Of a DNA stretch of 59,920 bases, positions 17,010 through 25,369 are shown piece after piece. How positions within the stretch are numbered: the first letter of the stretch is position 1; every line of letters starts with the position of its first letter. The position numbers and the translations under genes were made by a program. The notes under the pieces are model-generated. The model had not been told where the DNA came from. It searched no databases and saw nothing but the letters and a program-made list of their open reading frames with translations. The stretch spans positions 337,590 to 397,509 of the forward strand of contig VXZQ01000006.1 of NCBI GenBank assembly GCA_009845425.1, written 5' to 3'. The DNA comes from Holophagales bacterium (GTDB taxonomy: Bacteria > Acidobacteriota > Thermoanaerobaculia > Multivoradales > Multivoraceae).

Positions 17010-18512
17010 ATGCGAGCGTTGATCATGGCCGGCGGCGGCATGAAGGTGGGCTTCCAGGCTGGCGTCCTGCAGGTCTGGCTGGACGAGGCGGACATCGCCT
17101 TCGACCACGCGGACGGCGCCAGCGGCGGGTGCTTCAATCTCGCCATGTACTGCGAGGGGCGCAGCGGAACCGAGATCGCGGATGCCTGGCGCGACATCGA
17201 ACCACTCGGTTCGGTCGACGTCGACATGGGCGACTTGCTGACCGGTCAGGCGCTGATGAGCATGGACGCGTTCCGCGACAACGTGCTGCGCGAGGGGTGG
17301 AGCCTGAACTGGGACGCGATTCGCGGATCGTCCCGACTGGGCACGTTCAATCTCTGCAACTTCAGCCGCCAACGCCTTGAGGTCGTCGAGCAGTCGGAGA
17401 TGGACGAGGACCGGCTTGTGTCGGCTGTCTCGCTACCGATGTGGTTCCCGCCAGTGGAGATCGACGGCGACGACTACGTCGACGCCGTGTACCTGACCGA
17501 CGGCAACCTGGAAGAGGCGATTCGCCGCGGAGCGGACGAGATCTGGGCGATCTGGACCGTGAGCCGGGCCGCCATGTGGCGCGGGGGATTCGTGAACCAG
17601 TACTTCCAGATCGTCGAGATAGCCGCCAACGGCAGGTTCTTCGACACCTGGAACCGCATCACGGAGAACAACCAGGCCATTGCCGAGGGCGACGAGGGCG
17701 AGTTCGGCCGGCACATCGAGCAGAAGCTCTTGCAGGCGGAAGTGCCGGTCCACTACCTGCTCAACGTCTCGGCCGACCGCATGGCGGAGTCGGTCAACGC
17801 CGGCGTCCTGACGGCCCGGGAGTGGTGCCGGGAACACGGCGTGCCTCTTCGCGACGGTGCGCCCGTCGTCGCGCCGACGCCGGTGGAGGAACGAAGTGGC
17901 ATTTCGTTCACCGAGACGATGAAGGGCCACCTTGCCCGGGTAGAGACGGACCCGGTTCTAGGCGAGCAGTCGCAACGCCGGGAGGCGGCGAGTTTCGAAC
18001 TGACGATCACAGTGGACGACATCGACGTGTTCGTCCGGCACCCGGACCATGGCGCCCGGGCCACTGGGTGGGTGGAGGTCCCCTCCCTGGGCGGTCGGCG
18101 GCCCGTGGAGCACGGGACATTCCAGCTCTTCGTGGACGATGCCGACCCGGAGGCCAAGCGGATGCTCTACCGGCTGTGGTTCCTCGATGCATTCGGCGCC
18201 GAGTTCACGCTCCTGGGGGAGAAGATCGTCCGGGACGATCCTGGTTTCGATCTCTGGGACGACACCACGACGCTCTACGTGAGGATCGTGGAAGGTCAGG
18301 TCGATGGGAGCGGCGAGGCCGAAGGCCATATGTGGGGCGCGGGCGTGCTGCACATCCGCACGGTCGACTTTCTCAGGCAGTTGTCGACCATGCGCGCCAC
18401 CGGTCCTGATCTGAAGGCCCAGACCAGCGCCATGGTCAGGTTTGGAAGACTCTTCCTCGGGAAGCTCTGGGACAGCTACGGCAGCCGCATCCTGCCGTTC
18501 GGCCCGGCGTAG
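17010..18512 (+). CDS. patatin-like phospholipase with GMC-associated C-terminal domain
   Basis: 500 residues; ATG 17010 follows GAGGAG at 17000-17005 and begins the patatin fold directly. The oxyanion loop is GGGMKVGFQAG, the nucleophile Ser38 lies in DGASGGCFN (GxSxG), and the catalytic Asp is Asp164 in YLTDGNL, so the dyad is complete. Residues about 330-480 form a separate domain (ELTITVDDIDVFVRHPDHGA, RRPVEHGTFQLFVDD, DDPGFDLWDDTTTLYVRI, FLRQLSTMRA). I recognise this pattern from proteins linked to cholesterol-oxidase-like GMC enzymes. A lipid acyl hydrolase acting on the same lipids as the GMC oxidase is a reasonable inference. Confidence 0.82.
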   Translation: MRALIMAGGGMKVGFQAGVLQVWLDEADIAFDHADGASGGCFNLAMYCEGRSGTEIADAWRDIEPLGSVDVDMGDLLTGQALMSMDAFRDNVLREGWSLNWDAIRGSSRLGTFNLCNFSRQRLEVVEQSEMDEDRLVSAVSLPMWFPPVEIDGDDYVDAVYLTDGNLEEAIRRGADEIWAIWTVSRAAMWRGGFVNQYFQIVEIAANGRFFDTWNRITENNQAIAEGDEGEFGRHIEQKLLQAEVPVHYLLNVSADRMAESVNAGVLTAREWCREHGVPLRDGAPVVAPTPVEERSGISFTETMKGHLARVETDPVLGEQSQRREAASFELTITVDDIDVFVRHPDHGARATGWVEVPSLGGRRPVEHGTFQLFVDDADPEAKRMLYRLWFLDAFGAEFTLLGEKIVRDDPGFDLWDDTTTLYVRIVEGQVDGSGEAEGHMWGAGVLHIRTVDFLRQLSTMRATGPDLKAQTSAMVRFGRLFLGKLWDSYGSRILPFGPA

Positions 18513-18555
18513 CGGCGGTTCCCGGAGCAAGCGTGGAACGCTCGGAGACTCCGGC

Positions 18556-19497
18556 GTGAGCAAGGCCCGTATCGCAACGTTCTGGCTGCCCTTGGTCGGT
18601 CTCTTCCCCTCCTTCCTGGCACTCGCCGTGATCGAGAGCCATGTTCACCCCCGAATGGTCGAGTACTGGGTAGGAGACCTGGTCCGGGACCTCGGCTCGA
18701 ACGCCCGGTTCGCGCAGGGACTCTTCGTGACTTCCACCGTGGTGGCCTGCTACATCGCCGTTTGCTGCGCGCTCCTTGCGTACTTCTGCCTCGGCATTAC
18801 GCGCAGTTCCCTGCCGCGGGCGAGGAAGAAGGAACTGGCCTGGACGGCGGTCGTACTCTGGATTGGTTTCCACGGCCTGCTCTACGGCCTGACGTTTCTC
18901 GACCTGCAACTCTTCGACATCGCCTACGGGGCGCTCGTGCAGGTCTACGGGGCAGCGGGTTCTCCCGTCACGGAATCCATGACGGGGCCGATGGTGATTC
19001 CGTTTCTGTCCCGCCATCTCCTGTCGGTCCTCATCCCAACGGCGATGGCGGTGGCGGCGGTGTGCGCCGGGTCATGTCATGCGGTCGCCATCGTGGAATC
19101 GGCGGGGCCAGACGAGGGTGACGCCGGCAAGGCGACGACCAGCCTCCTTCACAGCCTGATGGCCATGAGCGGCCTTCTCGTCGCCAGTTCGGTGCTCATC
19201 ACGGTGTACTTCCACTTGCCCGCCAAGCTGTACGCGTCCAGCGAGGCCGCCTCCGCGTATCGGGATTTCGCCGGCGCGGTCAGTGCCTTCTGGGGCGCAA
19301 TCCTCACCTTGACGCTCGTGGCCGTCTACGTTCCGCCCGCGGTCGGTCTGCGATCGCTTGCCGGCGTCCCGCTCTCACAACTGCTGAACACAGGGCTGGA
19401 CCGCACATCGGTGTTCCTCGGTTCGCTGAAGAAGTCCGAAGCGGTTGTCGCGGCGCTCGCCCCCTTCCTGGCATCGCTCGTGGCGAACATTCTCTGA
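18556..19497 (+). CDS. multi-pass membrane protein of unknown function
   Basis: About 313 residues from GTG 18556 (GGAG 8 nt upstream); 43 bp after the patatin. About seven hydrophobic segments are visible: WLPLVGLFPSFLALAVI, FVTSTVVACYIAVCCALLAY, AWTAVVLWIGFHGLLYGLTF, LLSVLIPTAMAVAAVCAG, LMAMSGLLVASSVLI, AVSAFWGAILTLTLVAVYV, and a short C-terminal one. I do not recognise the family; there are no transporter signatures. As the third gene of the GMC-patatin run it may anchor or supply lipid substrates, but that is only positional inference. The following 139-bp gap holds only a possible -10 box. Confidence 0.7.
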   Translation: MSKARIATFWLPLVGLFPSFLALAVIESHVHPRMVEYWVGDLVRDLGSNARFAQGLFVTSTVVACYIAVCCALLAYFCLGITRSSLPRARKKELAWTAVVLWIGFHGLLYGLTFLDLQLFDIAYGALVQVYGAAGSPVTESMTGPMVIPFLSRHLLSVLIPTAMAVAAVCAGSCHAVAIVESAGPDEGDAGKATTSLLHSLMAMSGLLVASSVLITVYFHLPAKLYASSEAASAYRDFAGAVSAFWGAILTLTLVAVYVPPAVGLRSLAGVPLSQLLNTGLDRTSVFLGSLKKSEAVVAALAPFLASLVANIL

Positions 19498-19545
19498 CGT
19501 GGAGGAGGATCGTTGCCGCGGCAGTTTCCGCCGAGCGCCGGTCGG

Positions 19546-19551
19546 TAGAAT
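19546..19551 (+). promoter_or_regulatory. possible -10 box (TAGAAT)
   Basis: TAGAAT in GGTAGAATCGCC, 85 nt before the ATG at 19637, in the 139-bp gap before the second PQQ dehydrogenase. No clear -35 box. Confidence 0.35.
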
Positions 19552-19636
19552 CGCCCCCGATGGCCGAGCCCGCCCATGCAGCGCGAATGACGGCGCTTGA
19601 GGAACCGCGCGACCGCGGGTAGCCGGAGGCTCTCGG

Positions 19637-21685
19637 ATGCAGGTCGCAGGACGTTTCGTCCTCGGGGTTCAGATTGCGGCTTCGGTCGCCCTCCTGGCGA
19701 CCCTGGCGTCGCCGGGAAGCGCGCAGGACGCGAAGGCAATGGTGGAGTGGCCCGCGTTCGGCAGCGGCCCGGACAACACGAAGTACTCGGTGCTCGACCA
19801 GATCGACCGGTCGAACTTCCACGAACTCCAGGTGGCCTGGGAGTGGGAGTCCCCTTCGACTACCGTCGCCGAGGCGAACCCGGCGGTCAGGCCCGGGCAG
19901 TTCAAGCCGATTCCGATCATGCTGGACGGCGTGCTCTACGTAGCCACCGAGGTCTCCCAGGCCGCGGCCATCGATGCGGCCAGCGGCGAGACTCTCTGGT
20001 CCTACGATCCCGAGTCCTGGCGCGCCGGCCGGCCGGCGAACATTGGCTTCCAGCATCGCGGCGTGGCCGCGTGGCGCGGTCCGGTCGAGCAGGATGGCCG
20101 CAGTCGTGACGAGATCCGGGTCTTCCTGCCCACCCACGACCGCCGGCTGATCGCGCTCGACGGCGTAACCGGGGAGCCGGTCGGCGGCTTCGGGGCGGAC
20201 GGACAGGTCGACCTGCTGGCAGAGCGGGGCATGGTGGACTTCGGACGCCGGGTCAACCCGCGCGCCATCACCCACAGTTCGCCCCCGGCCGTGGTTGGCG
20301 ACACGGTCGTCGTCGGCTCGGTGGTCAGCGACGGACCCTTGCGCCAGGCCGCGCCACCGGGTCACGTCCGCGGCTACGACGTGCGCACCGGCGAGCTGAA
20401 GTGGATCTTCCACACCATCCCGCAGGAGGGCGAGGTCGGAGTCGACACCTGGGAGAACGGCTCCTGGAAGTACAGCGGCAACACCAACGTCTGGAACATG
20501 ATGACGGTCGACGAAGAGCTGGGCTACATCTACCTGCCGGTGTCGACGCCGACCAACGACTTCTACGGCGGCCACCGGCTGGGCGACAACCTCTTCGCCG
20601 AGAGCATCGTCTGCCTGGACGCCGCCACCGGCGAGCGGGTCTGGCACTTCCAGGCCGTTCACCACGGGCTCTGGGACTACGACTTCCCGACGCCGCCGCA
20701 GCTCGTCGACATCACGGTGGACGGCCGCGAGATCAAGGCTCTCGCGCAAGTCTCCAAGCAGGCGTTCACCTACGTGTTCGACCGGGTGACCGGGGAAGAA
20801 GTGTGGCCGATCGAGGAACGGCCGGTGCCGGAGTCCGACGTCCCGGGCGAACGCGCGTCGCCGACTCAGCCGTTTCCGACGAAGCCGCCGGCCTTCGACC
20901 GGCAGGGGGTCGGCGAGGACGACCTGATCGACCTGACGCCGGAGCTGTTCGCCGAGGCGAAGAGAATCGCGTCCGGCTTCCGCATGGGGCCGCTCTTCAC
21001 GCCGCCGAGCACGGGCAGCGGCGTTCTCATGCTGCCTAGCGCGGGCGGCGGGGCGAACTGGCCGGGCGCGGCGGTCGATCCGGAAACCGGTGTGCTCTAC
21101 GTTCCGTCGTCGACGTCGATCAGCGTCCATCCACTGAGCAAGCCCGATCCCGCGCGCTCGAACCTGAACTACGTCGGCTCCTTCTTCGCCCCCACCGGTA
21201 GCCCGGGAGGATTGCCGCTGGTCAAACCGCCCTGGGGCAGGGTGACCGCGATCGATCTGAACACCGGCGAGCACATCTGGATGACGCCGAACGGCCACGG
21301 CCCGAAGGAGCACCCGGCTCTCGCCGGCCTCGACCTGCCGCTGCTCGGCGGAGGCAGCGGAGCGCCGCTGCTCACGAAGTCGCTGCTCTTCGTCACCCAG
21401 CGGCGGGGACGGGGCGAAGACAACTCGCCACGCCTCAACGTCTTCGACAAGGGGACGGGGGAGCTACTCGGCCATGTGCCGCTGCCGGATACGCCGCACG
21501 CGAACCCCATCACCTACATGGTGGAGGGCAGGCAGTACATCGTCGTCGCGGTGGGAGGCGGTTCGTTCTTCGCCGATCTCGGCGAGATCGCGGACGATCC
21601 CGGCCTGAACTTCAGCGAGGAGCAGATCGCGGCGCTGGCGGCTCAGAAGACGACGCCGAAGCTGGTCGCGCTGGCGCTGCCGTGA
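19637..21685 (+). CDS. PQQ-dependent dehydrogenase, membrane glucose dehydrogenase-like
   Basis: 682 residues with a signal peptide (MQVAGRFVLGVQIAASVALL to about residue 31). Propeller motifs include GSGPDNTKYSVLDQIDRSNF, ASGETLWSYDPESW, RTGELKWIFHTIP and NTGEHIWMTPNGHG. The stretch VWHFQAVHHGLWDYDFPTPP is characteristic of the quinoprotein glucose dehydrogenase branch (mGDH/Gcd-like and related soluble forms). The N-terminal five-helix anchor of E. coli Gcd is absent, and there is no haem motif, so this is a periplasmic PQQ enzyme. It is followed after 16 bp by two amidohydrolases. Substrate unknown. Confidence 0.85.
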   Translation: MQVAGRFVLGVQIAASVALLATLASPGSAQDAKAMVEWPAFGSGPDNTKYSVLDQIDRSNFHELQVAWEWESPSTTVAEANPAVRPGQFKPIPIMLDGVLYVATEVSQAAAIDAASGETLWSYDPESWRAGRPANIGFQHRGVAAWRGPVEQDGRSRDEIRVFLPTHDRRLIALDGVTGEPVGGFGADGQVDLLAERGMVDFGRRVNPRAITHSSPPAVVGDTVVVGSVVSDGPLRQAAPPGHVRGYDVRTGELKWIFHTIPQEGEVGVDTWENGSWKYSGNTNVWNMMTVDEELGYIYLPVSTPTNDFYGGHRLGDNLFAESIVCLDAATGERVWHFQAVHHGLWDYDFPTPPQLVDITVDGREIKALAQVSKQAFTYVFDRVTGEEVWPIEERPVPESDVPGERASPTQPFPTKPPAFDRQGVGEDDLIDLTPELFAEAKRIASGFRMGPLFTPPSTGSGVLMLPSAGGGANWPGAAVDPETGVLYVPSSTSISVHPLSKPDPARSNLNYVGSFFAPTGSPGGLPLVKPPWGRVTAIDLNTGEHIWMTPNGHGPKEHPALAGLDLPLLGGGSGAPLLTKSLLFVTQRRGRGEDNSPRLNVFDKGTGELLGHVPLPDTPHANPITYMVEGRQYIVVAVGGGSFFADLGEIADDPGLNFSEEQIAALAAQKTTPKLVALALP

Positions 21686-21701
21686 CCCTTCTCTCGCAGC
21701 C

Positions 21702-22718
21702 ATGATCGACGCCGACGTCCACATCCCGAACCCCCGCCTGAAGGACCTGTACCCGCTGCTGCCGGAGCACTGGGTCGAGCACTTCGACAACACGATGGAC
21801 AAGGGCGCCTCCCAGGAGTACTACCCGCCAAAGTCGCCCGTCAGCGGTCGCCGCGCTGGCCTTGAGGAGCTGCGCGAGGCCGTCTTTGAACGGGGCGGCG
21901 CGGAGGTGGCGATCTCGAGTTGCCTCTACGCGGTCGACAGCATCCACAACCCGGACGTGGCCGCGGTGCTGGCGACGGCGACGAACGACTGGCAGGCAGC
22001 GGAGTGGCTGGAGCGCGAACCCCGACTGCGGGGCTCCGTCGTCGTGCCGATCGGGCTGCCGGCCGCCGCGGTCGAGGAAGTCGAGCGCTGCGCCGGCAGG
22101 CCCGGCTTCGTCCAGGTCCTGATTCCGGTGCGCACCGAGCACTCGCTCGGAAGCCGTCACTACCACGCCCTGTGGAAGGCGATCGAGCAGAGTGGCCTGG
22201 TCGCGGCGATCCACTTCGGCGGCGCGCCCGTCATGCCGCCGACGCCGACCGGCTGGCCGTCGTTCTTCCTGGAGGAGTACACGGCGATGGCGCAGGTGTT
22301 CGCGACCCAGCTCACGAGCATGATCGTCGAAGGCGTGTTCGACGCCTGTCCGGCTCTGCGGGTCGTGTTTCTGGAGTCCGGTTTCACCTGGATCCCGTCC
22401 CACCTCTGGCGCATGGACAAGGAGTGGCGGAATCTGCGGCGGCTGGTGCCCTGGGTGCGTCGTCCGCCTTCAGACTACTTCCGCGAGCACGTCCGGGTCG
22501 GCATCCAGCCGCTCGATGCGCCGCCCGACCCGGCGCACCTGTGTGAGATCGTCGATCAGTTGGGATCGGACGACGTGCTCCTCTACGCCAGCGACTATCC
22601 CCACGTCCACGCCTGCGACGCCGGGGATCTGCTGCTGCGCCTGCTGCCGGAGTCACTTGGGCGTAAGATCAGGTCCGAGAACGCGCGCAGCTTCTACCGT
22701 CTATCGGAAGGAGGGTAG
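21702..22718 (+). CDS. Amidohydrolase_2 family metal-dependent hydrolase
   Basis: 338 residues of the ACMSD-like amidohydrolase_2 family. The first metal motif is at the N-terminus (MIDADVHIPNP, D-x-H), with a middle His in AAIHFGGAPV, the strand motif VVFLESGFTWIPSHLWRMD and the terminal ASDYPHVHACD. Members hydrolyse or decarboxylate aromatic and carboxylic substrates. Related in length and motif order to the next gene, so the pair probably arose by duplication; two non-identical subunits or successive steps are possible. Separated from the next gene by 2 bp. Confidence 0.88.
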   Translation: MIDADVHIPNPRLKDLYPLLPEHWVEHFDNTMDKGASQEYYPPKSPVSGRRAGLEELREAVFERGGAEVAISSCLYAVDSIHNPDVAAVLATATNDWQAAEWLEREPRLRGSVVVPIGLPAAAVEEVERCAGRPGFVQVLIPVRTEHSLGSRHYHALWKAIEQSGLVAAIHFGGAPVMPPTPTGWPSFFLEEYTAMAQVFATQLTSMIVEGVFDACPALRVVFLESGFTWIPSHLWRMDKEWRNLRRLVPWVRRPPSDYFREHVRVGIQPLDAPPDPAHLCEIVDQLGSDDVLLYASDYPHVHACDAGDLLLRLLPESLGRKIRSENARSFYRLSEGG

Positions 22719-22720
22719 CC

Positions 22721-23830
22721 ATGACAGTCACCCTGCTCGATCCGTCGACCGAACCCTCGGTGCTCAGGGCCGGGACGGAGCCCGAACGGCCGCCGATCAT
22801 CGATTGCGATTTCCACAACGAGCTCGACTCGATCAAGGATCTGTACCCGTATCTCTCCAAGCGCTGGCGCGACCACCTCGAGACGTTCGGTATCCGCCAT
22901 CCGAACAGCGGCTACTACCCGCGCTTCATGGACCACCGGGAGGAAGCGCGGCCGCCTTCGGGGCGCACCCCCGGTTCGGAAGTCGGCTTCGCGGCGGAGG
23001 ACTTTCTCGATCCCTACAACGTGGAGTACGCCATCCTGAACCCGCTGTCTCCGGTGAGTTCGGCGCTCGACCTGGACCTCGGCGCGGCTCTCGCCACTGC
23101 CGCCAACGACTGGCAGATCGCCGAGTGGCTCGATCCGGAGCCGCGGTTGCGGGCCTCAGCCGTCGTCACACCGCAGGATCCGGTTGCCGCGGCCGCGGAG
23201 ATCAGGCGCTGCGGCGCCGACGGGCGCTTCGCCCAGGTGCTGTTCATGGGCCGGATGCAGGAACCGATGGGCCGTCGGAGGTACTGGCCGATCTACGAGG
23301 CCTGCGTCGAGACGGGGATGCACGTCGCGTCCCACGCCTTCGGCGCCTACGGCCATCCGATCACCGGCGGCGGCCACGCCTCCTACTACATCGAGGATCA
23401 CACGAGCCCGCCCCAGGCTGTCCAGGCGAACATCACGAGCATGGTCACGGAAGGTGTGTTCGACCGCTTTCCGAGCCTGCGGATGATCTCGGTCGAGAAC
23501 GGCTTCGCCTGGCTGCCGCCGCTGATGTGGCGTCTCGACGCCGCCTGGAGCCTGTTGCGCGACGAGGCGCCGCACCTCAAGCGGCTGCCGTCCGAGGTGA
23601 TCTCCGAGCATGTCTACGTGACCACCCAGCCGATCGAGGAGCCGCCGAGGCGCCGGGACTTCCTGGCCCTGATGGAGCACTTCGGCGACCTTCGGAGCCA
23701 CATCCTGCTGGCCAGCGACTATCCGCACTGGGACGGCGACAATCCCGATGTCGTCCTGCCCTCGGGCCTCGACGAGGAACTCGTCAAGGGCATCCAGTGC
23801 GAGAACGCCCGGGCCCTCTACGGGCTTTAG
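22721..23830 (+). CDS. Amidohydrolase_2 family metal-dependent hydrolase (second copy)
   Basis: 369 residues; ATG 22721 lies 2 bp after the preceding stop with GGAGGG just upstream. The N-terminus IIDCDFHNELDSIKDLYPYL has the D-x-H metal motif, and the middle ASHAFGAYGHP, SVENGFAWLPPLMWRLD and LASDYPHWDGDNPD complete the family pattern. Compared with the neighbour it has a 25-residue N-terminal extension. Substrate unknown. The tight spacing and shared architecture argue that both proteins work in one pathway with the adjacent PQQ dehydrogenase and Rieske protein. Confidence 0.88.
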   Translation: MTVTLLDPSTEPSVLRAGTEPERPPIIDCDFHNELDSIKDLYPYLSKRWRDHLETFGIRHPNSGYYPRFMDHREEARPPSGRTPGSEVGFAAEDFLDPYNVEYAILNPLSPVSSALDLDLGAALATAANDWQIAEWLDPEPRLRASAVVTPQDPVAAAAEIRRCGADGRFAQVLFMGRMQEPMGRRRYWPIYEACVETGMHVASHAFGAYGHPITGGGHASYYIEDHTSPPQAVQANITSMVTEGVFDRFPSLRMISVENGFAWLPPLMWRLDAAWSLLRDEAPHLKRLPSEVISEHVYVTTQPIEEPPRRRDFLALMEHFGDLRSHILLASDYPHWDGDNPDVVLPSGLDEELVKGIQCENARALYGL

Positions 23831-23870
23831 GGCGTCCGCGGCGGGTCGTGTCGGCTCCCGCGGCCTCCGC

Positions 23871-24350
23871 ATGAGGTACGTCGTCGCCGAGGCGTCCGAG
23901 ATCGAATCGGGCGGCCGAAAGATCGTCACCGTCGCCGGCCGTTCGATCGGCGTGTTCAACCTCGACGGCGAGTTCTTCGCGCTCCGAAACCGCTGTCCGC
24001 ACCAGGGCGGGAAGCTCTGCGAGGGCAAGCTCTGGGGTGTCATCCGCTCCGACGGACCCGGTGAGTTCGAGTACCGCCCGAGCCGCGAGATCCTCTGTTG
24101 CCCCTGGCACGGCTGGGAGTTCCACGTTCGTACCGGCCAGTCCTGGTGCGCGCCCGAGCGGCTCAGAGTGCGCCGCTACGAAGTCGAGACCGTCGCCGGC
24201 GAGGAGATCGCCGAGGCTGCCGACGCCGAGGCGGCACCGGCGGACGACCCCGAGGCTCCAGCACCGGGCATGGTCAAGGGCCCGTACACGGCCGAGACCT
24301 ACCCGGTCACCCGCGAGGGCGAGTACCTGGTGGTCGAGATTCCGGGCTAG
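23871..24350 (+). CDS. Rieske [2Fe-2S] ferredoxin-like protein
   Basis: 159 residues from ATG 23871. Both halves of a Rieske site are present: CPHQGGKLCEG (C-x-H) and CCPWHGWEF (C-x-x-H). They are separated by about 37 residues, longer than usual because of an insert (VIRSDGPGEFEYRPSR). There is no oxygenase domain behind it. The C-terminal third is acidic and Ala/Pro-rich (AEAADAEAAPADDPEAPAPG), then a short tail. It probably acts as an electron carrier for a partner oxygenase. It follows the two amidohydrolases on the same strand. Confidence 0.85.
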   Translation: MRYVVAEASEIESGGRKIVTVAGRSIGVFNLDGEFFALRNRCPHQGGKLCEGKLWGVIRSDGPGEFEYRPSREILCCPWHGWEFHVRTGQSWCAPERLRVRRYEVETVAGEEIAEAADAEAAPADDPEAPAPGMVKGPYTAETYPVTREGEYLVVEIPG

Positions 24351-24434
24351 CGGCTGGGAAGGGCGATAGCCCGCCCATTGTGTGCGTCGTAGGCTAGGAC
24401 GACACACGGCAAGAGAAGGAGGTGGGTGTGGGCG

Positions 24435-25277
24435 ATGAGTGAAGCGAGGCCCGGAAGTGACTCGGTACGCGAGACCATCCTGCGAGGAGTAGTGAGCTGG
24501 TCCTGCGCCGGACTGTTCATGCTCTACGGGTTTGCGAAGGTGACTGGTTCGCAGTTCACCGTTCTTGACTCCCGGCTTGCGACACCCCTCGAGGACGTCT
24601 CTGGATTCTGGCTGACGTGGTACTTCTTCGGCTACTCCGATCTGTACAAGGGCTTCGTCGCGTTGGTGGAGATCGTCGGCGGCGGCTTGCTCGTGTTCCG
24701 GCGCACGGCACTCGCAGGAGCTCTGGTTCTGCTGCCGGCGACTGTGAACATCGTGCTGGTCAATATCGCCTTCGGCGTCGACCTCGGTGCAACGGTGGTG
24801 GCGATCGTTCTGGCCTTCGGGCTTCTCTATCTGATTGGTCCCCATGCCCGGCAGTTGCTCGCGGTTGTGTTCGTGGACCACGGGTCGACGAGAACGGCGC
24901 GCCTGGCCACTGTTTGTGGCGTCGTACTGGTAGGAGTATTGACGTTCTCGTACACATACTGGGTTGCCAACTTCAACAATCGGTCGCCGACCGAGATCGA
25001 CGGCACGTGGGAAGTGGTCGGTGAAGCGACGGAAGGCATCAGTCAGGTCTTCTTCGAACGAAACCGCGCCTTTTGGGTGGCCTTCATGGACGAAGACGGT
25101 GCCTTGCGGGACCACCATTTCGAGATCGACGGCGGACGGATACGAATCTGGCAGGAGTGGCTGTCCAAGGGAGACCTGGTCGCGGAGGGTGAGTCGACTG
25201 GTCCGGAAGCGATCGAGTTGCGCTTCGCGAATGGCGCTCGGGCGACACTGCGGCGACTGTCCGGGCCCCGGTCGTGA
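24435..25277 (+). CDS. DoxX-like membrane protein with soluble C-terminal domain
   Basis: About 280 residues from ATG 24435; a strong AAGGAGGTG (24416-24424) lies 10 nt upstream, which favours this start over GTG 24426. Four or five TM helices of the DoxX/DoxD type are seen: VVSWSCAGLFMLYGFAKV, the segment KGFVALVEIVGGGLLVFRR, ALVLLPATVNIVLVNIAF, TVVAIVLAFGLLYLI, and a last one at LATVCGVVLVGVLTFSY. Residues about 195-280 form a soluble domain (IDGTWEVVGEATEG to NGARATLRRL). DoxX proteins are quinone- or redox-associated; the tail is not one I recognise. It ends a plus-strand run and is convergent with the next gene. Confidence 0.75.
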   Translation: MSEARPGSDSVRETILRGVVSWSCAGLFMLYGFAKVTGSQFTVLDSRLATPLEDVSGFWLTWYFFGYSDLYKGFVALVEIVGGGLLVFRRTALAGALVLLPATVNIVLVNIAFGVDLGATVVAIVLAFGLLYLIGPHARQLLAVVFVDHGSTRTARLATVCGVVLVGVLTFSYTYWVANFNNRSPTEIDGTWEVVGEATEGISQVFFERNRAFWVAFMDEDGALRDHHFEIDGGRIRIWQEWLSKGDLVAEGESTGPEAIELRFANGARATLRRLSGPRS

Positions 25278-25331
25278 CGGCCTGGTCCTGAGTCCAGCGG
25301 GTGAAGCGGACAAGTTCCAGCGGCTGAAACG

Positions 25332-25350
25332 GCTGGCGTCTTTCGCCAGC
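25332..25350. terminator. hairpin between convergent genes
   Basis: Perfect 7-bp stem GCTGGCG (25332-25338) and CGCCAGC (25344-25350) with loop TCTTT, in the 92-bp gap between the DoxX and BamB-like genes. There is no T-tract, so terminator function is only probable. Confidence 0.4.
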
Positions 25351-25369
25351 GGGCCGGCTCGCTAGGCCG

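Noticed and set aside
19304..21313. 669-residue open frame antisense to the PQQ dehydrogenase
   Set aside because: Composition typical of antisense shadow frames; no motif, and the plus-strand gene has complete propeller repeats.
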